From Streptomyces sp. ISL-11 (GTDB taxonomy: Bacteria; Actinomycetota; Actinomycetes; Streptomycetales; Streptomycetaceae), in the NCBI RefSeq assembly GCF_018614525.1, contig NZ_JAGGOL010000012.1, forward strand, positions 1 to 33,825: 33,825 nucleotides of DNA. The letters run 5' to 3'. The notes under the pieces were generated by a model. It saw nothing but the letters and a program-made list of their open reading frames with translations, had not been told where the DNA came from and did not search any database. This document shows, piece after piece, positions 15,488 through 24,254 of the stretch. A program made the position numbers and the translations under genes. Each line of letters begins with the position of its first letter. The stretch's first letter is position 1.

Positions 15488-15514
15488 TGCGCCAACTTCC
15501 GGCCATCCACTCTC

Positions 15515-15639
15515 CGTGATCGGGAGGGCCACCGGAACGCCGGGAAAATGGGGGTTTCCGGGGGTCCTGATCACGGGAAGTACACGTGATGGCGCATCCG
15601 CATGCGGCATTCGGACCGTGTACGGTCCCGTTCGCCATC
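15515..15639 (+). other. Structure-rich leader upstream of DUF4193 (candidate RNA element)
   Basis: CGTGATC (15515-15521) can pair with GATCACG (15569-15575). ATCACG (15570-15575) can instead pair with CGTGAT (15585-15590), so the two states exclude each other. A third unit follows: GATGGCG (15588-15594) with CGCCATC (15633-15639), enclosing CCGCATGCGG (15598-15607) and GGACCG-TGTA-CGGTCC (15613-15628), a three-way-junction shape. A further small stem, GAGGC/GCCTC, is near 15700-15717. The whole gap 15397-15794 has no supported gene; a GTG/ATG frame at 15471-15686 lacks codon bias. Confidence 0.4.
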
Positions 15640-15794
15640 CATCCCCATCACCTCTTCAGGTGTGCGGTTGGGTGTCGATTGAGTAACAGACCTTGATGTG
15701 AGGCAAAATCTCCGCCTCGGGTCGGGCACAAGTCCGGCCTCTCACGCGTTACGTGCGCTGGAGACACCGCAGACACCCAGAGGGGGAGAGCGAC

Positions 15795-16091
15795 ATGGCA
15801 ACGGACTACGACACCCCACGCAAGACCGACGATGACGTCAATGAGGACAGCATCGAGGAACTCAAGGCCCGGCGGAACGACAAGTCCGCGTCGACCGTCG
15901 ACGTCGACGACTTCGAGGCCGCCGAGGGCTTGGAGCTGCCCGGCGCGGACCTCTCCAATGAGGAGCTGTCCGTCCGGGTCCTGCCGCGGCAGGCCGACGA
16001 GTTCACGTGCATGAGCTGCTTCCTCGTGCACCACCGCAGCCAGCTGGCCCGCGAGAAGAACGGCCAGCCGATCTGCCGCGACTGCGACTGA
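15795..16091 (+). CDS. DUF4193 family small zinc-ribbon-like protein
   Basis: 98 residues, conserved throughout actinobacteria as DUF4193. The N-terminal half is acidic and probably flexible ('DYDTPRKTDDDVNEDSIEEL', 'VDVDDFEAAEGLELPGADL'). The C-terminal part has two CxxC pairs, Cys72/Cys75 in 'EFTCMSCFLVHH' and Cys94/Cys97 in 'PICRDCD', which should bind zinc. Function is unknown; the fold suggests an RNA-polymerase or nucleic-acid partner. The ribosome site AGGGGGAGAG lies just upstream. The next gene starts 14 nt downstream. Confidence 0.93.
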   Translation: MATDYDTPRKTDDDVNEDSIEELKARRNDKSASTVDVDDFEAAEGLELPGADLSNEELSVRVLPRQADEFTCMSCFLVHHRSQLAREKNGQPICRDCD

Positions 16092-16105
16092 GGAGTGGGT
16101 CTGCG

Positions 16106-16921
16106 ATGGCAGGCTCGATCCCGTTCCGGAAGCGGCGTGACCGGCAGCCCGAGCTGACCGGCGGGCCGCCCGGTGACGCCGCGCGGCAGGACGTCACTGC
16201 CTCGGGCGCCACGGCCGACAGCAACGTCGAGCGAGGCCGCACGGCCTCGCTCGCCGCCGCGGTCGGCCGTGGGGCCAAGAAGGGCTGGAAGGGTGGCCGG
16301 GGAGCGCGGGCGGGCCTGACCGCCGTCGCCGACCGGATCATCGCGAACGCCCCGCGCGTTCCCGTACGCGACCTCGCGACCCTGCGCGAGCAGTTCCCGG
16401 GCCTCGGCCCCGAGCAGCTCGCCGACAAGCTGGTGACCGGGGCCGCGAACGGCACGTCCACCGTGGGCGCCGGCGTCGGAGCCGCGGCGATGCTGCCGGT
16501 TCCGCCCGCCATGCCCGCCGAGCTGGCGGCCGAGATCATCGGCGTGGCCGCCGTGGAGTTGAAGCTCATCGCCGAGCTGCACGAGGTCTACGGACGCCGG
16601 GCACCCGGCACGGCCCGGGAGCGGGCCGTCGCCTATCTCGGCGCCTGGGCCGACGAACGGGGCATCGACGTCACCGCCCCGCTGTCCGTCAACGCGGCGC
16701 TCGGCGGTCAGCTGAGGCGCGAGCTGCGCCAGCGGATCCTCAAGCGCACGTTCCGCAATCTCCCGAATCTCGCGCCCTTCCTGATCGGCGCGACCGTGGG
16801 GGCGATGATGAACCGCCGCGACACCAGGAAGCTCGCCGACAAGGTCCGCGCCGACCTGCGGCGCGAGCAGGTGCCCTGGGAGGCCCTGCCGCACGCCGGA
16901 GGCCCCGGGCTGCCGGGCTAG
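16106..16921 (+). CDS. Hydrophobic-core protein of unknown function
   Basis: 271 residues. A basic, Gly-rich N-terminus (1-70, with 'GRGAKKGWKGGRGARAG') precedes a helical region. Residues about 115-155 are hydrophobic and small-residue rich ('GAGVGAAAMLPVPPAMPAEL', then 'AAEIIGVAAVELKLIAELHE'). Near the end 'LAPFLIGATVGAMMNRRDTR' forms another short hydrophobic segment. It may associate with the membrane through these segments. The ATG at 16106 is preceded by GGAG; an upstream in-frame ATG (16007) would overlap DUF4193 and is rejected. It probably shares a transcript with DUF4193 and overlaps the convergent DUF3093 gene by 4 nt. Confidence 0.8.
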   Translation: MAGSIPFRKRRDRQPELTGGPPGDAARQDVTASGATADSNVERGRTASLAAAVGRGAKKGWKGGRGARAGLTAVADRIIANAPRVPVRDLATLREQFPGLGPEQLADKLVTGAANGTSTVGAGVGAAAMLPVPPAMPAELAAEIIGVAAVELKLIAELHEVYGRRAPGTARERAVAYLGAWADERGIDVTAPLSVNAALGGQLRRELRQRILKRTFRNLPNLAPFLIGATVGAMMNRRDTRKLADKVRADLRREQVPWEALPHAGGPGLPG

Positions 16922-17361
16922 GCCCGTACGGCCGCCAGAGCGGCCACCAGGCGCTCGGGGGAGCGGGTGGAGAGATAGACGTACGGGGTGGGATCGGCGG
17001 GATCGGTGATCTCGATCCGCACCGCGGTGGGCACATAGCCCCGCAGCAGCATGAACGCCCGGCTGTCGGCCTTGTACGTACGCCAGGCGCGAGCCTCCTC
17101 GGCGTCCAGCACCTCGGCGTCCCCCAGCGCCTCGACCGGGATCCGCGCGTCGCCCGCCACCAGCGCGCCGCCCACCACCCGGATCCGCGCCGACCCGTAC
17201 GAGCTCACGGCCACCGCGGCGAGCGCCCCGCCGCCGAACAGCCCGCCGAGCATCGGCACCGTGCCCAGCGGGAGCAGGATCAGCGCCATGGCGACCCCGA
17301 CGAGGACCGCGATGAACCACCAGGAGCGGGGCGCGGTGAGGCGCTCTTCGTAAGGCTGCAT
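16918..17361 (-). CDS. DUF3093 domain membrane protein
   Basis: 147 residues with the actinobacterial DUF3093 pattern: N-terminal 'YEERLTAPRSWW', two adjacent hydrophobic helices (about 15-33 and 37-54), then a cytoplasmic beta-rich part with 'RIRVVGGALVAGDARIPVEA', 'ADSRAFMLLRGYVPTAVRIE' and 'DPADPTPYVYLSTRSPERL'. Function unknown. ATG start; it diverges from the thioesterase-dut operon, with about 59 nt between starts. Confidence 0.9.
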   Translation of the reverse strand: MQPYEERLTAPRSWWFIAVLVGVAMALILLPLGTVPMLGGLFGGGALAAVAVSSYGSARIRVVGGALVAGDARIPVEALGDAEVLDAEEARAWRTYKADSRAFMLLRGYVPTAVRIEITDPADPTPYVYLSTRSPERLVAALAAVRA

Positions 17362-17406
17362 GCGCTCAAGCCTGCCACGGGCGGGACCGGGCCCGGCCGT
17401 CGCGGG

Positions 17407-17412
17407 TAAGGT
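17407..17412 (+). promoter_or_regulatory. Candidate -10 box (TAAGGT) of the thioesterase-dut operon
   Basis: TAAGGT lies eight bases before the GTG at 17421 and no Shine-Dalgarno sequence is seen, so the first gene of the operon is probably leaderless. The -35 region is not recognisable. Confidence 0.45.
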
Positions 17413-17420
17413 CAGCCCCT

Positions 17421-18005
17421 GTGAGTGGACGAACGACAGCGCTGACGCCGCCGGCCGGAGCCGCGCCGCCGGTGCGGCACCCCGATGCCCCCGCGCCCGG
17501 ACAGATCATCGGGGCGCACTACGAGCACTGCTTCGGCTGCGGCGGGGGCGTCCCGCACGGCCTGCACCTCGAGACCCGGGCCGGCGAAGGGGTCAGCGTC
17601 ACCGCGGAGTTCCGCGTCAAGGAGGCGCACCAGGGCGCGCCCGGCCTCGCGCACGGCGGCGTGCTGGCTACGGCGCTGGACGAGACGCTGGGCTCGCTGG
17701 GCTGGCTGCTGCGGGTCATCGCGGTGACCGGCCGGCTGGAGACGGACTACGAACGGCCCGTGCCGGTCGACGCCGTGCTGTACCTGGAGGCCGAGGCGCA
17801 CGCCGTCCACGGCCGTAAGATCTACGCGACGGCCACCGGCCGCATCGGCGGTCCCGACGGACCGGTGGCGGTTCGCGCGGCGGCGGTGTTCATCGAGGTG
17901 AAGGTCGACCACTTCATCGAGAACGGCCGTCCCGCCGAGATCCAGGCCGCCCTGGCCGACCCCGACCAGGTGAAGGTCGCGCGAGCTTTTGAGGTGAACC
18001 CGTGA
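17421..18005 (+). CDS. PaaI-type hotdog-fold thioesterase
   Basis: 194 residues, GTG start. The hotdog domain shows 'HCFGCGGGVPHGLHL' (36-50), 'HGGVLATALDETLG' (78-91) with the catalytic-type Asp/Glu at 87-88, and 'TGRLETDYERPVPV'. This class cleaves acyl-CoA thioesters; the acyl group is unknown. The C-terminal tail (about 160-194) is longer than the minimal domain. Its TGA overlaps the GTG of dut by 4 nt (GTGA), so translation is coupled. Confidence 0.88.
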   Translation: MSGRTTALTPPAGAAPPVRHPDAPAPGQIIGAHYEHCFGCGGGVPHGLHLETRAGEGVSVTAEFRVKEAHQGAPGLAHGGVLATALDETLGSLGWLLRVIAVTGRLETDYERPVPVDAVLYLEAEAHAVHGRKIYATATGRIGGPDGPVAVRAAAVFIEVKVDHFIENGRPAEIQAALADPDQVKVARAFEVNP

Positions 18006-18502
18006 GTCGTCAGCCCGTCGATGTGCTGCTCCGCCGTGTGGACCCGGAGGTGCCGGTCCCGTCCTACGGTCACCCCGGCGACGCCGGCTGCGACCTGGTC
18101 ACCACCGAGGCCGCCGAGCTGGCCCCGGGGGAGCGGCTGGTACTGCCCACCGGGGTCTCCATCGCGCTGCCCGACGGCTACGCCGCGTTCGTGCACCCGC
18201 GTTCGGGTCTCGCCGCCAGGTGCGGGGTCTCCATGGTGAATGCCCCGGGGACCATCGATGCCGGGTACCGTGGAGAGATCAAGGTGATTGTGGTCAATCT
18301 GGACCCGCGGGAGACCGTGCGGTTCGAGAGGTTCGACCGCATCGCCCAGTTGGTTGTCCAGCAGGTCGAGAAGGTCCGCTTCCACGAGGTGGCGGAGCTT
18401 CCAGGCTCGGCACGGGCCGAAGGGGGCTTCGGGTCCACCGGTGGCCACGCTGCCGTGGGGAATGGATTCGCTTCGGTCGTTGCCGACCGGGAAGGACAGT
18501 GA
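18002..18502 (+). CDS. dut: dUTP diphosphatase (deoxyuridine 5'-triphosphate nucleotidohydrolase)
   Basis: 166 residues, trimeric dUTPase type. It hydrolyses dUTP to dUMP, keeping uracil out of DNA and feeding dTMP synthesis. The five motifs are visible: 'HPGDAGCDL' (I), 'HPRSGLAARCG' (II), 'GTIDAGYRGEIKV' with catalytic Asp86 (III), 'RFDRIAQLVV' (IV), and 'GGFGSTGGH' (V). A short extra tail follows motif V. GTG start overlapping the thioesterase stop; the next gene starts one base after its stop codon. Confidence 0.97.
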   Translation: MSRQPVDVLLRRVDPEVPVPSYGHPGDAGCDLVTTEAAELAPGERLVLPTGVSIALPDGYAAFVHPRSGLAARCGVSMVNAPGTIDAGYRGEIKVIVVNLDPRETVRFERFDRIAQLVVQQVEKVRFHEVAELPGSARAEGGFGSTGGHAAVGNGFASVVADREGQ

Positions 18503-18503
18503 C

Positions 18504-19274
18504 GTGTTCGGTCGTCGCCGCAAGCGCAGCGAGGACGCCGTCGATCACATCGACGACGTGACCTCCGAGGAGTCGGCTGGGGGCGAGGAGTCCGTGGAGG
18601 ACGCCGCGGCCGAGAGCCGGGTCCGGCTGGAGCCGGAGCCGCGCCCCGACGGGCCGTGGGACCTCTCCGAGGTCCGGGAGCCCGGCGAGGGCCGGGTGGA
18701 CCTGGGCGGGCTGTTCGTGCCCGGTGTCGAGGGCATGGAACTGCGGGTCGAGGTCGCCGGTGACGCGATCGTCGCCGCGACCGTGGTGCTGCGCGACAGC
18801 GCCGTGCAGCTCCAGGCGTTCGCCGCCCCCAAGCGCGAGGGCATCTGGCACGAGGTCCGCGAGGAGATCGCCGGCGGCATCACCCAGCAGGGCGGCGTCG
18901 TCGACGAGGTGCAGGGCCCGCTCGGCTGGGAGCTGCGGGCGCAGGTGCCGGTGGCGCTGCCCGACGGCACCCAGGGCGTGCAGCTCGTCCGCTTCGTGGG
19001 CTGTGACGGGCCGCGCTGGTTCCTGCGCGGTGTGATCTCCGGGCAGGGCGCGGTGCAGCCGCAGACCGCCGGTCTGCTGGAGCAGATCTTCAAGGACACG
19101 GTCGTCGTGCGCGGCGATTCCCCGATGGCGCCGCGCGACCCGATCGTGCTGAAGCTGCCGGACGACGCGCAGATGGTGGCCGAGGGCCTCCAGCAGGAGG
19201 AGTCCGAGGGCTCCCGCTTCGCCGGTGGCGTGGACCGTCTGGAGCGCGGTCCGTCGATCTCCGAGGTGCGCTGA
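18504..19274 (+). CDS. DUF3710 family protein
   Basis: 256 residues, GTG start at 18504, placed after the dut stop. A basic N-terminus ('FGRRRKRSED') leads into an acidic stretch (about 12-50). The DUF3710 domain follows with 'GPWDLSEV', 'VDLGGLFVPGVEGMELRVEV', 'KREGIWHEVREEIAGGI' and 'DGPRWFLRGVISGQGA'. Function unknown; the dut-DUF3710 order is common in actinobacteria. It ends the operon, with strong hairpins downstream. Confidence 0.9.
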   Translation: MFGRRRKRSEDAVDHIDDVTSEESAGGEESVEDAAAESRVRLEPEPRPDGPWDLSEVREPGEGRVDLGGLFVPGVEGMELRVEVAGDAIVAATVVLRDSAVQLQAFAAPKREGIWHEVREEIAGGITQQGGVVDEVQGPLGWELRAQVPVALPDGTQGVQLVRFVGCDGPRWFLRGVISGQGAVQPQTAGLLEQIFKDTVVVRGDSPMAPRDPIVLKLPDDAQMVAEGLQQEESEGSRFAGGVDRLERGPSISEVR

Positions 19275-19286
19275 GAGAACGTGGGA

Positions 19287-19370
19287 ACGAGCTGAAAAAC
19301 GCTCGTCAGACGGCTGGATCCAGCCGTTCCGCTGGGCCGTGACCCCGAGTCTGGGGTTGCGGCCCAGCGG
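19287..19370 (+). terminator. Triple hairpin after DUF3710
   Basis: Three successive structures. ACGAGC (19287-19292) pairs with GCTCGT (19301-19306). ACGGCTGGATCCAGCCGT (19310-19327) is a perfect palindrome. CGCTGGGCCG (19330-19339) pairs with CGGCCCAGCG (19360-19369), enclosing ACCCC/GGGGT. The last is the best terminator and isolates the dut operon from the kdp block. Confidence 0.65.
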
Positions 19371-19420
19371 CGTTTCCGCAGGCCGGAACCGTGCGCGTAT
19401 GGATGGCGTCAAGGGGGCGC

Positions 19421-19434
19421 CCATGGCCGTAAGG
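19421..19434 (+). promoter_or_regulatory. 14-nt sequence shared by both kdp upstream regions (copy 1)
   Basis: CCATGGCCGTAAGG lies 85 nt before the first kdp-block start and recurs exactly at 27109-27122 upstream of kdpD. A nearby GCGTCAA occurs upstream of both. It may be a promoter part (TAAGG at a -10-like position) or an operator. Chance identity of a 14-mer in 34 kb is not negligible. Confidence 0.3.
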
Positions 19435-19518
19435 GAGTCGTCAACGGGGCGTGCACCGGTCATGGCGAGCGCTTTGCTGTGGGAGTCCGTTCCTGTCCGA
19501 ACTCTCTAGGAGCACACG

Positions 19519-19602
19519 ATGGCCGACCTGGCCTTCGTCGTCACCACGATCGCGGTGTTCGCGTTGGTGGCTCTCGTCGCCAAGGGGGTGACGAAGCTGT
19601 GA
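19519..19602 (+). CDS. 27-residue membrane peptide at the head of the kdp operon
   Basis: ATG at 19519 with AGGAG (19508-19512) at good spacing, stop TGA 19600-19602. The product is '[20 protein letters not shown]' followed by 'AKGVTKL': one transmembrane helix with an acidic start and a basic end (N-out/C-in expected). The GTG of kdpF overlaps its stop (GTGA), so the two are coupled. It resembles KdpF in size and place but is a separate peptide; it may be a second small Kdp subunit. It is easily missed by gene finders. Confidence 0.75.
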   Translation: MADLAFVVTTIAVFALVALVAKGVTKL

Positions 19603-19688
19603 CCGCCGAGAACGTCGTCGGCCTGGTCGTGGCCGTCGCCCTGCTGGGCTACCTGATCCTCGCCCTCGTTTTCCCGGAGAGGTTCTGA
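19599..19688 (+). CDS. kdpF: KdpF, small subunit of the K+-transporting ATPase
   Basis: 29 residues, GTG start: '[20 protein letters not shown]' then 'LALVFPERF'. One transmembrane helix and the typical KdpF end 'L-x-F-PE-(R/K)-F'. KdpF sits between KdpA and lipid and stabilises the KdpABC complex. It overlaps the preceding peptide gene by 4 nt and lies 8 nt before kdpA. Confidence 0.9.
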   Translation: MTAENVVGLVVAVALLGYLILALVFPERF

Positions 19689-19696
19689 GCACAGAC

Positions 19697-21388
19697 ATGA
19701 GCCCCGTCCTTTCCGGAGTCCTCCAGCTCACCGCGGTCATCGTGGCGCTGGCGCTCGCCCACCGCCCGCTGGGCGACTACATGGCCGGCGTGTACAGCTC
19801 CGACAAGCACCTGCGCGTCGAGAAGTGGATCTACCGCTCGATCGGTGCCGACCCCGACGCGCAGATGCGCTGGCCCGCGTACCTGCGCGGCGTCCTCGCC
19901 TTCTCCGCGGTGGGCGTCCTCTTCCTGTACCTGCTCCAGCGGATCCAGGGCGTCCTGCCCGACTCGCTGTCGCTCGGCTTCACCGCGATCACCCCGGACC
20001 AGGCGTTCAACACCGCCGCGTCCTTCGTCGCCAACACCAACTGGCAGTCGTACTCCGGCGAGCAGGCCATGGGCCACGCCGTCCAGACGCTCGGCCTCGC
20101 GGTACAGAACTTCGTCTCCGCGGCCGTCGGCATCGCCGTCGCCGTCGCGCTCGTCCGGGGCTTCGCCAGGTCCCGCACCGGCGAGCTGGGCAACTTCTGG
20201 GCCGACCTGGTGCGCGGCACCGTCCGCGTCCTGATCCCGCTCTCCGTCATCGGTGCGGTCGTGCTCGTCGCGTGCGGCGCGATCCAGAACTTCGCGGGCA
20301 TCCACGAGATCGGACAGCTGACCGGCGGCACCCAGCAGGTCAACGGCGGCGCCGTGGCCTCGCAGGAGGTCATCAAGGAGCTGGGCACCAACGGCGGCGG
20401 TTACTTCAACGCCAACTCCGCCCATCCCTTCGAGAACCCCGACGCCTTCACCAACCTCTTCGAGATCTTCCTGATCCTCCTCATCCCGTTCTCGCTGACC
20501 CGGACCTTCGGCAAGCTCGTCGGCAACGTCAGGCAGGGCTACGCGATCCTGGCCACGATGGGCGTCATCTGGGTCGCCTTCACCGCGCTGATGATGTGGA
20601 CCGAGTACGCGCACCACGGCGCGGCCCTCCAGGCGGCCGGCGGCGCGATGGAGGGCAAGGAGCAGCGCTTCGGCATCGGTGCGTCCGCGATCTTCGCGAC
20701 CACCACCACGCTCACCTCCACCGGTGCGGTCGACTCCTTCCACTCCTCCTTCACCGGCCTCGGCGGCGGCCTCACGCTGCTGTCGATGATGCTCGGCGAG
20801 ATCGCGCCCGGCGGCGTCGGATCCGGCCTCTACGGCATGCTCGTCATGGCGATCATCGCGGTCTTCATCGCGGGCCTGATGGTCGGCCGTACGCCCGAGT
20901 ACCTCGGCAAGAAGATCGGCACCCGCGAGATCAAGCTCGCCGCGTGCTACATCCTCATCACCCCGACCCTGGTCCTCGGCTTCACCGCCCTGTCCATGGC
21001 GCTGTCGACCCCGCCGGACTCGATCCTGAACACCGCGGGCAACTCCGTGCACAACAGCGGCGCCCACGGCTTCTCCGAGGTCCTCTACGCCTTCACCTCC
21101 GGCGCCAACAACAACGGCTCCGCGATGGCCGGCCTCAGCGCCGACACACAGTGGTACAACACCACGATCGGCCTCGCCATGCTCCTCGGCCGCTTCCTGC
21201 CGATGGTGTTCGTCCTGGCGCTGGCCGGTTCGCTCGCCGAGCAGAAGCCCGTACCCGAGACGGCGGGAACCCTGCGCACGGAGAAGCCGCTCTTCGCGGG
21301 CCTCCTCGTCGGCGCGATCCTCATCATCACCGGCTTGACCTACTTCCCGGCCCTGGCCCTCGGCCCGATGGCGGAGGGACTTTCATGA
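19697..21388 (+). CDS. kdpA: KdpA, K+-binding and translocating subunit
   Basis: 563 residues, polytopic membrane protein related to K+ channels. It holds the four pore-loop segments: '[15 protein letters not shown]', '[21 protein letters not shown]' in type, '[17 protein letters not shown]', and '[14 protein letters not shown]', which together make the selectivity filter. It takes up external K+ and passes it through an intersubunit tunnel to KdpB. Length is normal for the family. Its TGA overlaps the ATG of kdpB (ATGA). Confidence 0.98.
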   Translation: MSPVLSGVLQLTAVIVALALAHRPLGDYMAGVYSSDKHLRVEKWIYRSIGADPDAQMRWPAYLRGVLAFSAVGVLFLYLLQRIQGVLPDSLSLGFTAITPDQAFNTAASFVANTNWQSYSGEQAMGHAVQTLGLAVQNFVSAAVGIAVAVALVRGFARSRTGELGNFWADLVRGTVRVLIPLSVIGAVVLVACGAIQNFAGIHEIGQLTGGTQQVNGGAVASQEVIKELGTNGGGYFNANSAHPFENPDAFTNLFEIFLILLIPFSLTRTFGKLVGNVRQGYAILATMGVIWVAFTALMMWTEYAHHGAALQAAGGAMEGKEQRFGIGASAIFATTTTLTSTGAVDSFHSSFTGLGGGLTLLSMMLGEIAPGGVGSGLYGMLVMAIIAVFIAGLMVGRTPEYLGKKIGTREIKLAACYILITPTLVLGFTALSMALSTPPDSILNTAGNSVHNSGAHGFSEVLYAFTSGANNNGSAMAGLSADTQWYNTTIGLAMLLGRFLPMVFVLALAGSLAEQKPVPETAGTLRTEKPLFAGLLVGAILIITGLTYFPALALGPMAEGLS

Positions 21389-23493
21389 GCACCACCACCC
21401 CTGTCCGACCCACGTCGAAGGACCTCAAGGACGCCCCCGCGCACGGAACCCAGGAGCCCGGCCGCGTCTCCGGTGGGCTCTTCGACCCGGCGCAGCTGAT
21501 GACGTCGCTGCCGGACGCGTTCCGCAAGCTCGACCCCCGGGTGATGATCAAGGCTCCGGTCATGTTCGTCGTCCTGATCGGCTCGGTGGTCACCACCGTG
21601 CTGGCGGTCGAGGACCCCGGTGACTGGTTCGGCTGGGCGATCACCGTCTGGCTGTGGCTGACGGTGCTGTTCGCCAACCTCGCCGAGGCCGTCGCCGAGG
21701 GCCGCGGCAAGGCCCAGGCCGACACGCTGCGCAAGGCCAAGACCGACACGGTCGCCCGCCGCCTCGGTGGCGGCGTCGAGGAGTCGGTCCCCGGCACCGA
21801 GCTGCGCGTGGGCGACCTCGTCGTCTGCGAGGCCGGCGACATCATCCCCGGCGACGGCGACGTCGTCGAGGGTGTCGCGAGCGTCGACGAGTCCGCGATC
21901 ACGGGCGAGTCGGCGCCGGTCATCCGCGAGTCCGGAGGCGACCGCAGCGCCGTCACCGGCGGTACGAAGGTGCTCTCCGACCGCATCGTCATCAAGATCA
22001 TGACGAAGCCCGGCGAGACCTTCATCGACCGGATGATCAACCTGGTCGAGGGCGCGGCCCGGCAGAAGACGCCGAACGAGACAGCCCTCAACATCCTGCT
22101 GGCCTCGCTCACCATCGTCTTCCTGCTCGCCGTCGTCACCCTCCAGCCCTTCGCGATGTACGCGGGCGCCGAGCAGTCGATGGTCGTGCTCGCGGCCTTG
22201 GTGGTCTGCCTCATCCCGACCACGATCGGCGCGCTGCTCTCCGCGATCGGCATCGCCGGCATGGATCGGCTCGTCCAGCGCAACGTGCTGGCGATGTCCG
22301 GACGCGCGGTCGAGGCGGCGGGTGACATCTCCACGCTGCTGCTCGACAAGACCGGCACCATCACCTACGGCAACCGCCAGGCGGCTGAGTTCGTCCCGGT
22401 CAAGGGCACGACCGCCGCCGAGGTGGCGGATGCCGCACAGCTCTCCTCGCTCGCCGACGAGACGCCCGAGGGCCGCTCGATCGTCGTCCTCGCCAAGGGG
22501 GAGTACGGTCTGCGCGAGCGCCACGAGGGCGAGCTGGTGGGCGCCGAGTGGGTGCCCTTCACGGCGCAGACCCGGATGTCGGGCGTCGACGTGGACGGGA
22601 AGAAGGTCCGCAAGGGCGCGACCGGCTCGGTCGTCGCCTGGGTCGAGGAGCGCGGCGGCCGGGTCGCCGAGGACACCCGGACGCTCACCGAGGAGATCTC
22701 CCAGGCGGGCGGCACGCCGCTGCTGGTCGCCCTGGAGGACGAGAAGGGCGCCCGCGTCCTGGGCGTCATCCACCTCAAGGACGTCGTCAAGGAGGGCATG
22801 CGGGAGCGGTTCGACGAGCTGCGCCGCATGGGCATCAAGACCGTCATGATCACGGGCGACAATCCGCTGACGGCCAAGGCCATCGCCGAGGAGGCGGGCG
22901 TCGACGACTTCCTCGCCGAGGCCACCCCCGAGGACAAGATGGCCCTCATCAAGCGTGAGCAGGCCGGCGGCAAGCTCGTCGCGATGACGGGTGACGGCAC
23001 GAACGACGCCCCCGCGCTGGCCCAGGCGGACGTGGGCGTGGCCATGAACACCGGTACCGCGGCCGCCAAGGAGGCCGGGAACATGGTGGACCTGGACTCC
23101 GACCCGACCAAGCTCATCGAGATCGTCGAGATCGGCAAGCAGCTCCTGATCACCCGGGGCGCGCTCACCACCTTCTCGATCGCCAACGACGTCGCCAAGT
23201 ACTTCGCGATCATCCCGGCGATGTTCGCGGTGGCCTACCCGGGCCTGGACAAGCTCAACATCATGAGCCTGACCTCGCCGGAGTCGGCCATTCTGTCGGC
23301 CGTCGTCTTCAACGCCCTGGTCATCGTGGCCCTGGTGCCGCTCGCCCTGAAGGGCGTGCGCTACCGGCCGATGAGCGCCGACAGCATGCTCCGGCGCAAC
23401 CTCACCGTCTACGGACTGGGCGGCCTCGTCGCCCCGTTCATCGGCATCAAGATCATCGACCTGCTCATCTCCCTCATCCCTGGCATCGGGTGA
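21385..23493 (+). CDS. kdpB: KdpB, P-type ATPase catalytic subunit
   Basis: 702 residues. ATP hydrolysis drives K+ into the cell. Visible are '[12 protein letters not shown]' (actuator domain; Ser176 corresponds to the inhibitory phosphorylation site in TGES), the conserved TM proline region '[14 protein letters not shown]', phosphorylated Asp321 in '[19 protein letters not shown]', the hinge '[19 protein letters not shown]', and '[20 protein letters not shown]'. The N-terminal 35 residues are a poorly conserved hydrophilic extension. It is coupled to kdpA by a 4-nt overlap; kdpC starts 7 nt downstream. Confidence 0.98.
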   Translation: MSTTTPVRPTSKDLKDAPAHGTQEPGRVSGGLFDPAQLMTSLPDAFRKLDPRVMIKAPVMFVVLIGSVVTTVLAVEDPGDWFGWAITVWLWLTVLFANLAEAVAEGRGKAQADTLRKAKTDTVARRLGGGVEESVPGTELRVGDLVVCEAGDIIPGDGDVVEGVASVDESAITGESAPVIRESGGDRSAVTGGTKVLSDRIVIKIMTKPGETFIDRMINLVEGAARQKTPNETALNILLASLTIVFLLAVVTLQPFAMYAGAEQSMVVLAALVVCLIPTTIGALLSAIGIAGMDRLVQRNVLAMSGRAVEAAGDISTLLLDKTGTITYGNRQAAEFVPVKGTTAAEVADAAQLSSLADETPEGRSIVVLAKGEYGLRERHEGELVGAEWVPFTAQTRMSGVDVDGKKVRKGATGSVVAWVEERGGRVAEDTRTLTEEISQAGGTPLLVALEDEKGARVLGVIHLKDVVKEGMRERFDELRRMGIKTVMITGDNPLTAKAIAEEAGVDDFLAEATPEDKMALIKREQAGGKLVAMTGDGTNDAPALAQADVGVAMNTGTAAAKEAGNMVDLDSDPTKLIEIVEIGKQLLITRGALTTFSIANDVAKYFAIIPAMFAVAYPGLDKLNIMSLTSPESAILSAVVFNALVIVALVPLALKGVRYRPMSADSMLRRNLTVYGLGGLVAPFIGIKIIDLLISLIPGIG

Positions 23494-23500
23494 CCTCACC

Positions 23501-24148
23501 ATGAACAACTCCGTACGCAGCACGGCCCGCCTGCTGGCGGCGGGGCTCCGCGCCCTGCTCGTCCTCACGGTGGTCTGCGGGGTCGTCTACCCCCTGGTCG
23601 TCACCGGGATCGCGCAGGCGGCCTTCCACGACAAGGCCAACGGCTCCGAGGTGAAGGCCGGCGGGAAGTCCGCCGGCTCCGAGCGGCTCGGCCAGACCTA
23701 CACCCTCGACACCAAGGACAGGGACGGCAACCCGCTGCCCGACCCCACGTACTTCCAGCCGCGCGCCTCGGCCGCCGGTGCCAGCACCGAGAACACCCGC
23801 TACCACCTCGTGGTCTCCGGGGCCTCCAACCTCGCCGCCGACAGCAAGGTCCTGCTGGACGACGTCGAGCAGCGCCGCGCGGACGTCGCCGAGTTCAACG
23901 GCGTCTCCCCGTCGACGGTCCCGGTGGACGCCCTCACCGCCTCCGCCTCCGGTCTCGACCCGGACATCTCGCCCGCCTACGCCCGGCTCCAGGCCGACCG
24001 CGTCGCCAAGGCCAACCACCTGCCGGCCGCCACGGTCCGCAAGCTGGTCGAGGACCACACCGACGGCCGCGTCCTCGGTTTCATGGGCGAGGAACGCGTC
24101 AACGTCCTGAAGCTCAACATCGCGCTGCGGGAGCTCGCCAAGGGCTGA
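23501..24148 (+). CDS. kdpC: KdpC, accessory subunit of the K+-transporting ATPase
   Basis: 215 residues. One N-terminal transmembrane helix (about 14-40, 'ALLVLTVVCGVVYPLVVTGI') and an extracytoplasmic domain. Family motifs include 'TYFQPRASAA', 'SGASNLA', 'DALTASASGLDPDISPAYA' and 'GRVLGFMGEERVNVLKLN'. It contacts KdpA/KdpB and increases K+ or ATP affinity. It is followed by a strong terminator, ending the kdpFABC transcript. Confidence 0.97.
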   Translation: MNNSVRSTARLLAAGLRALLVLTVVCGVVYPLVVTGIAQAAFHDKANGSEVKAGGKSAGSERLGQTYTLDTKDRDGNPLPDPTYFQPRASAAGASTENTRYHLVVSGASNLAADSKVLLDDVEQRRADVAEFNGVSPSTVPVDALTASASGLDPDISPAYARLQADRVAKANHLPAATVRKLVEDHTDGRVLGFMGEERVNVLKLNIALRELAKG

Positions 24149-24172
24149 GACCCACCGCGCGCGGCGGACACA

Positions 24173-24209
24173 CCGGGAGGCCGGGGCGGCGAACGCCCCG
24201 GCCTCCCGG
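24173..24209 (+). terminator. Terminator after kdpC
   Basis: A perfect 16-bp stem, CCGGGAGGCCGGGGCG (24173-24188) with CGCCCCGGCCTCCCGG (24194-24209), and a 5-nt loop (GCGAA). There is no U-run. Confidence 0.8.
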
Positions 24210-24254
24210 CGCGGTGCCTGGGAATCGAACGGCTGAACAGGGCACTCTAGGTGT

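Noticed and set aside
15471..15686. Small plus-strand gene between cutS and DUF4193
   Set aside because: Mixed third-position bases, no good ribosome site, and overlap with strong secondary structure.
19825..21384. In-frame upstream extension of kdpB
   Set aside because: It runs through kdpA in a shifted frame with Arg/Pro-rich sequence; the ATGA overlap at 21385 gives the natural start.
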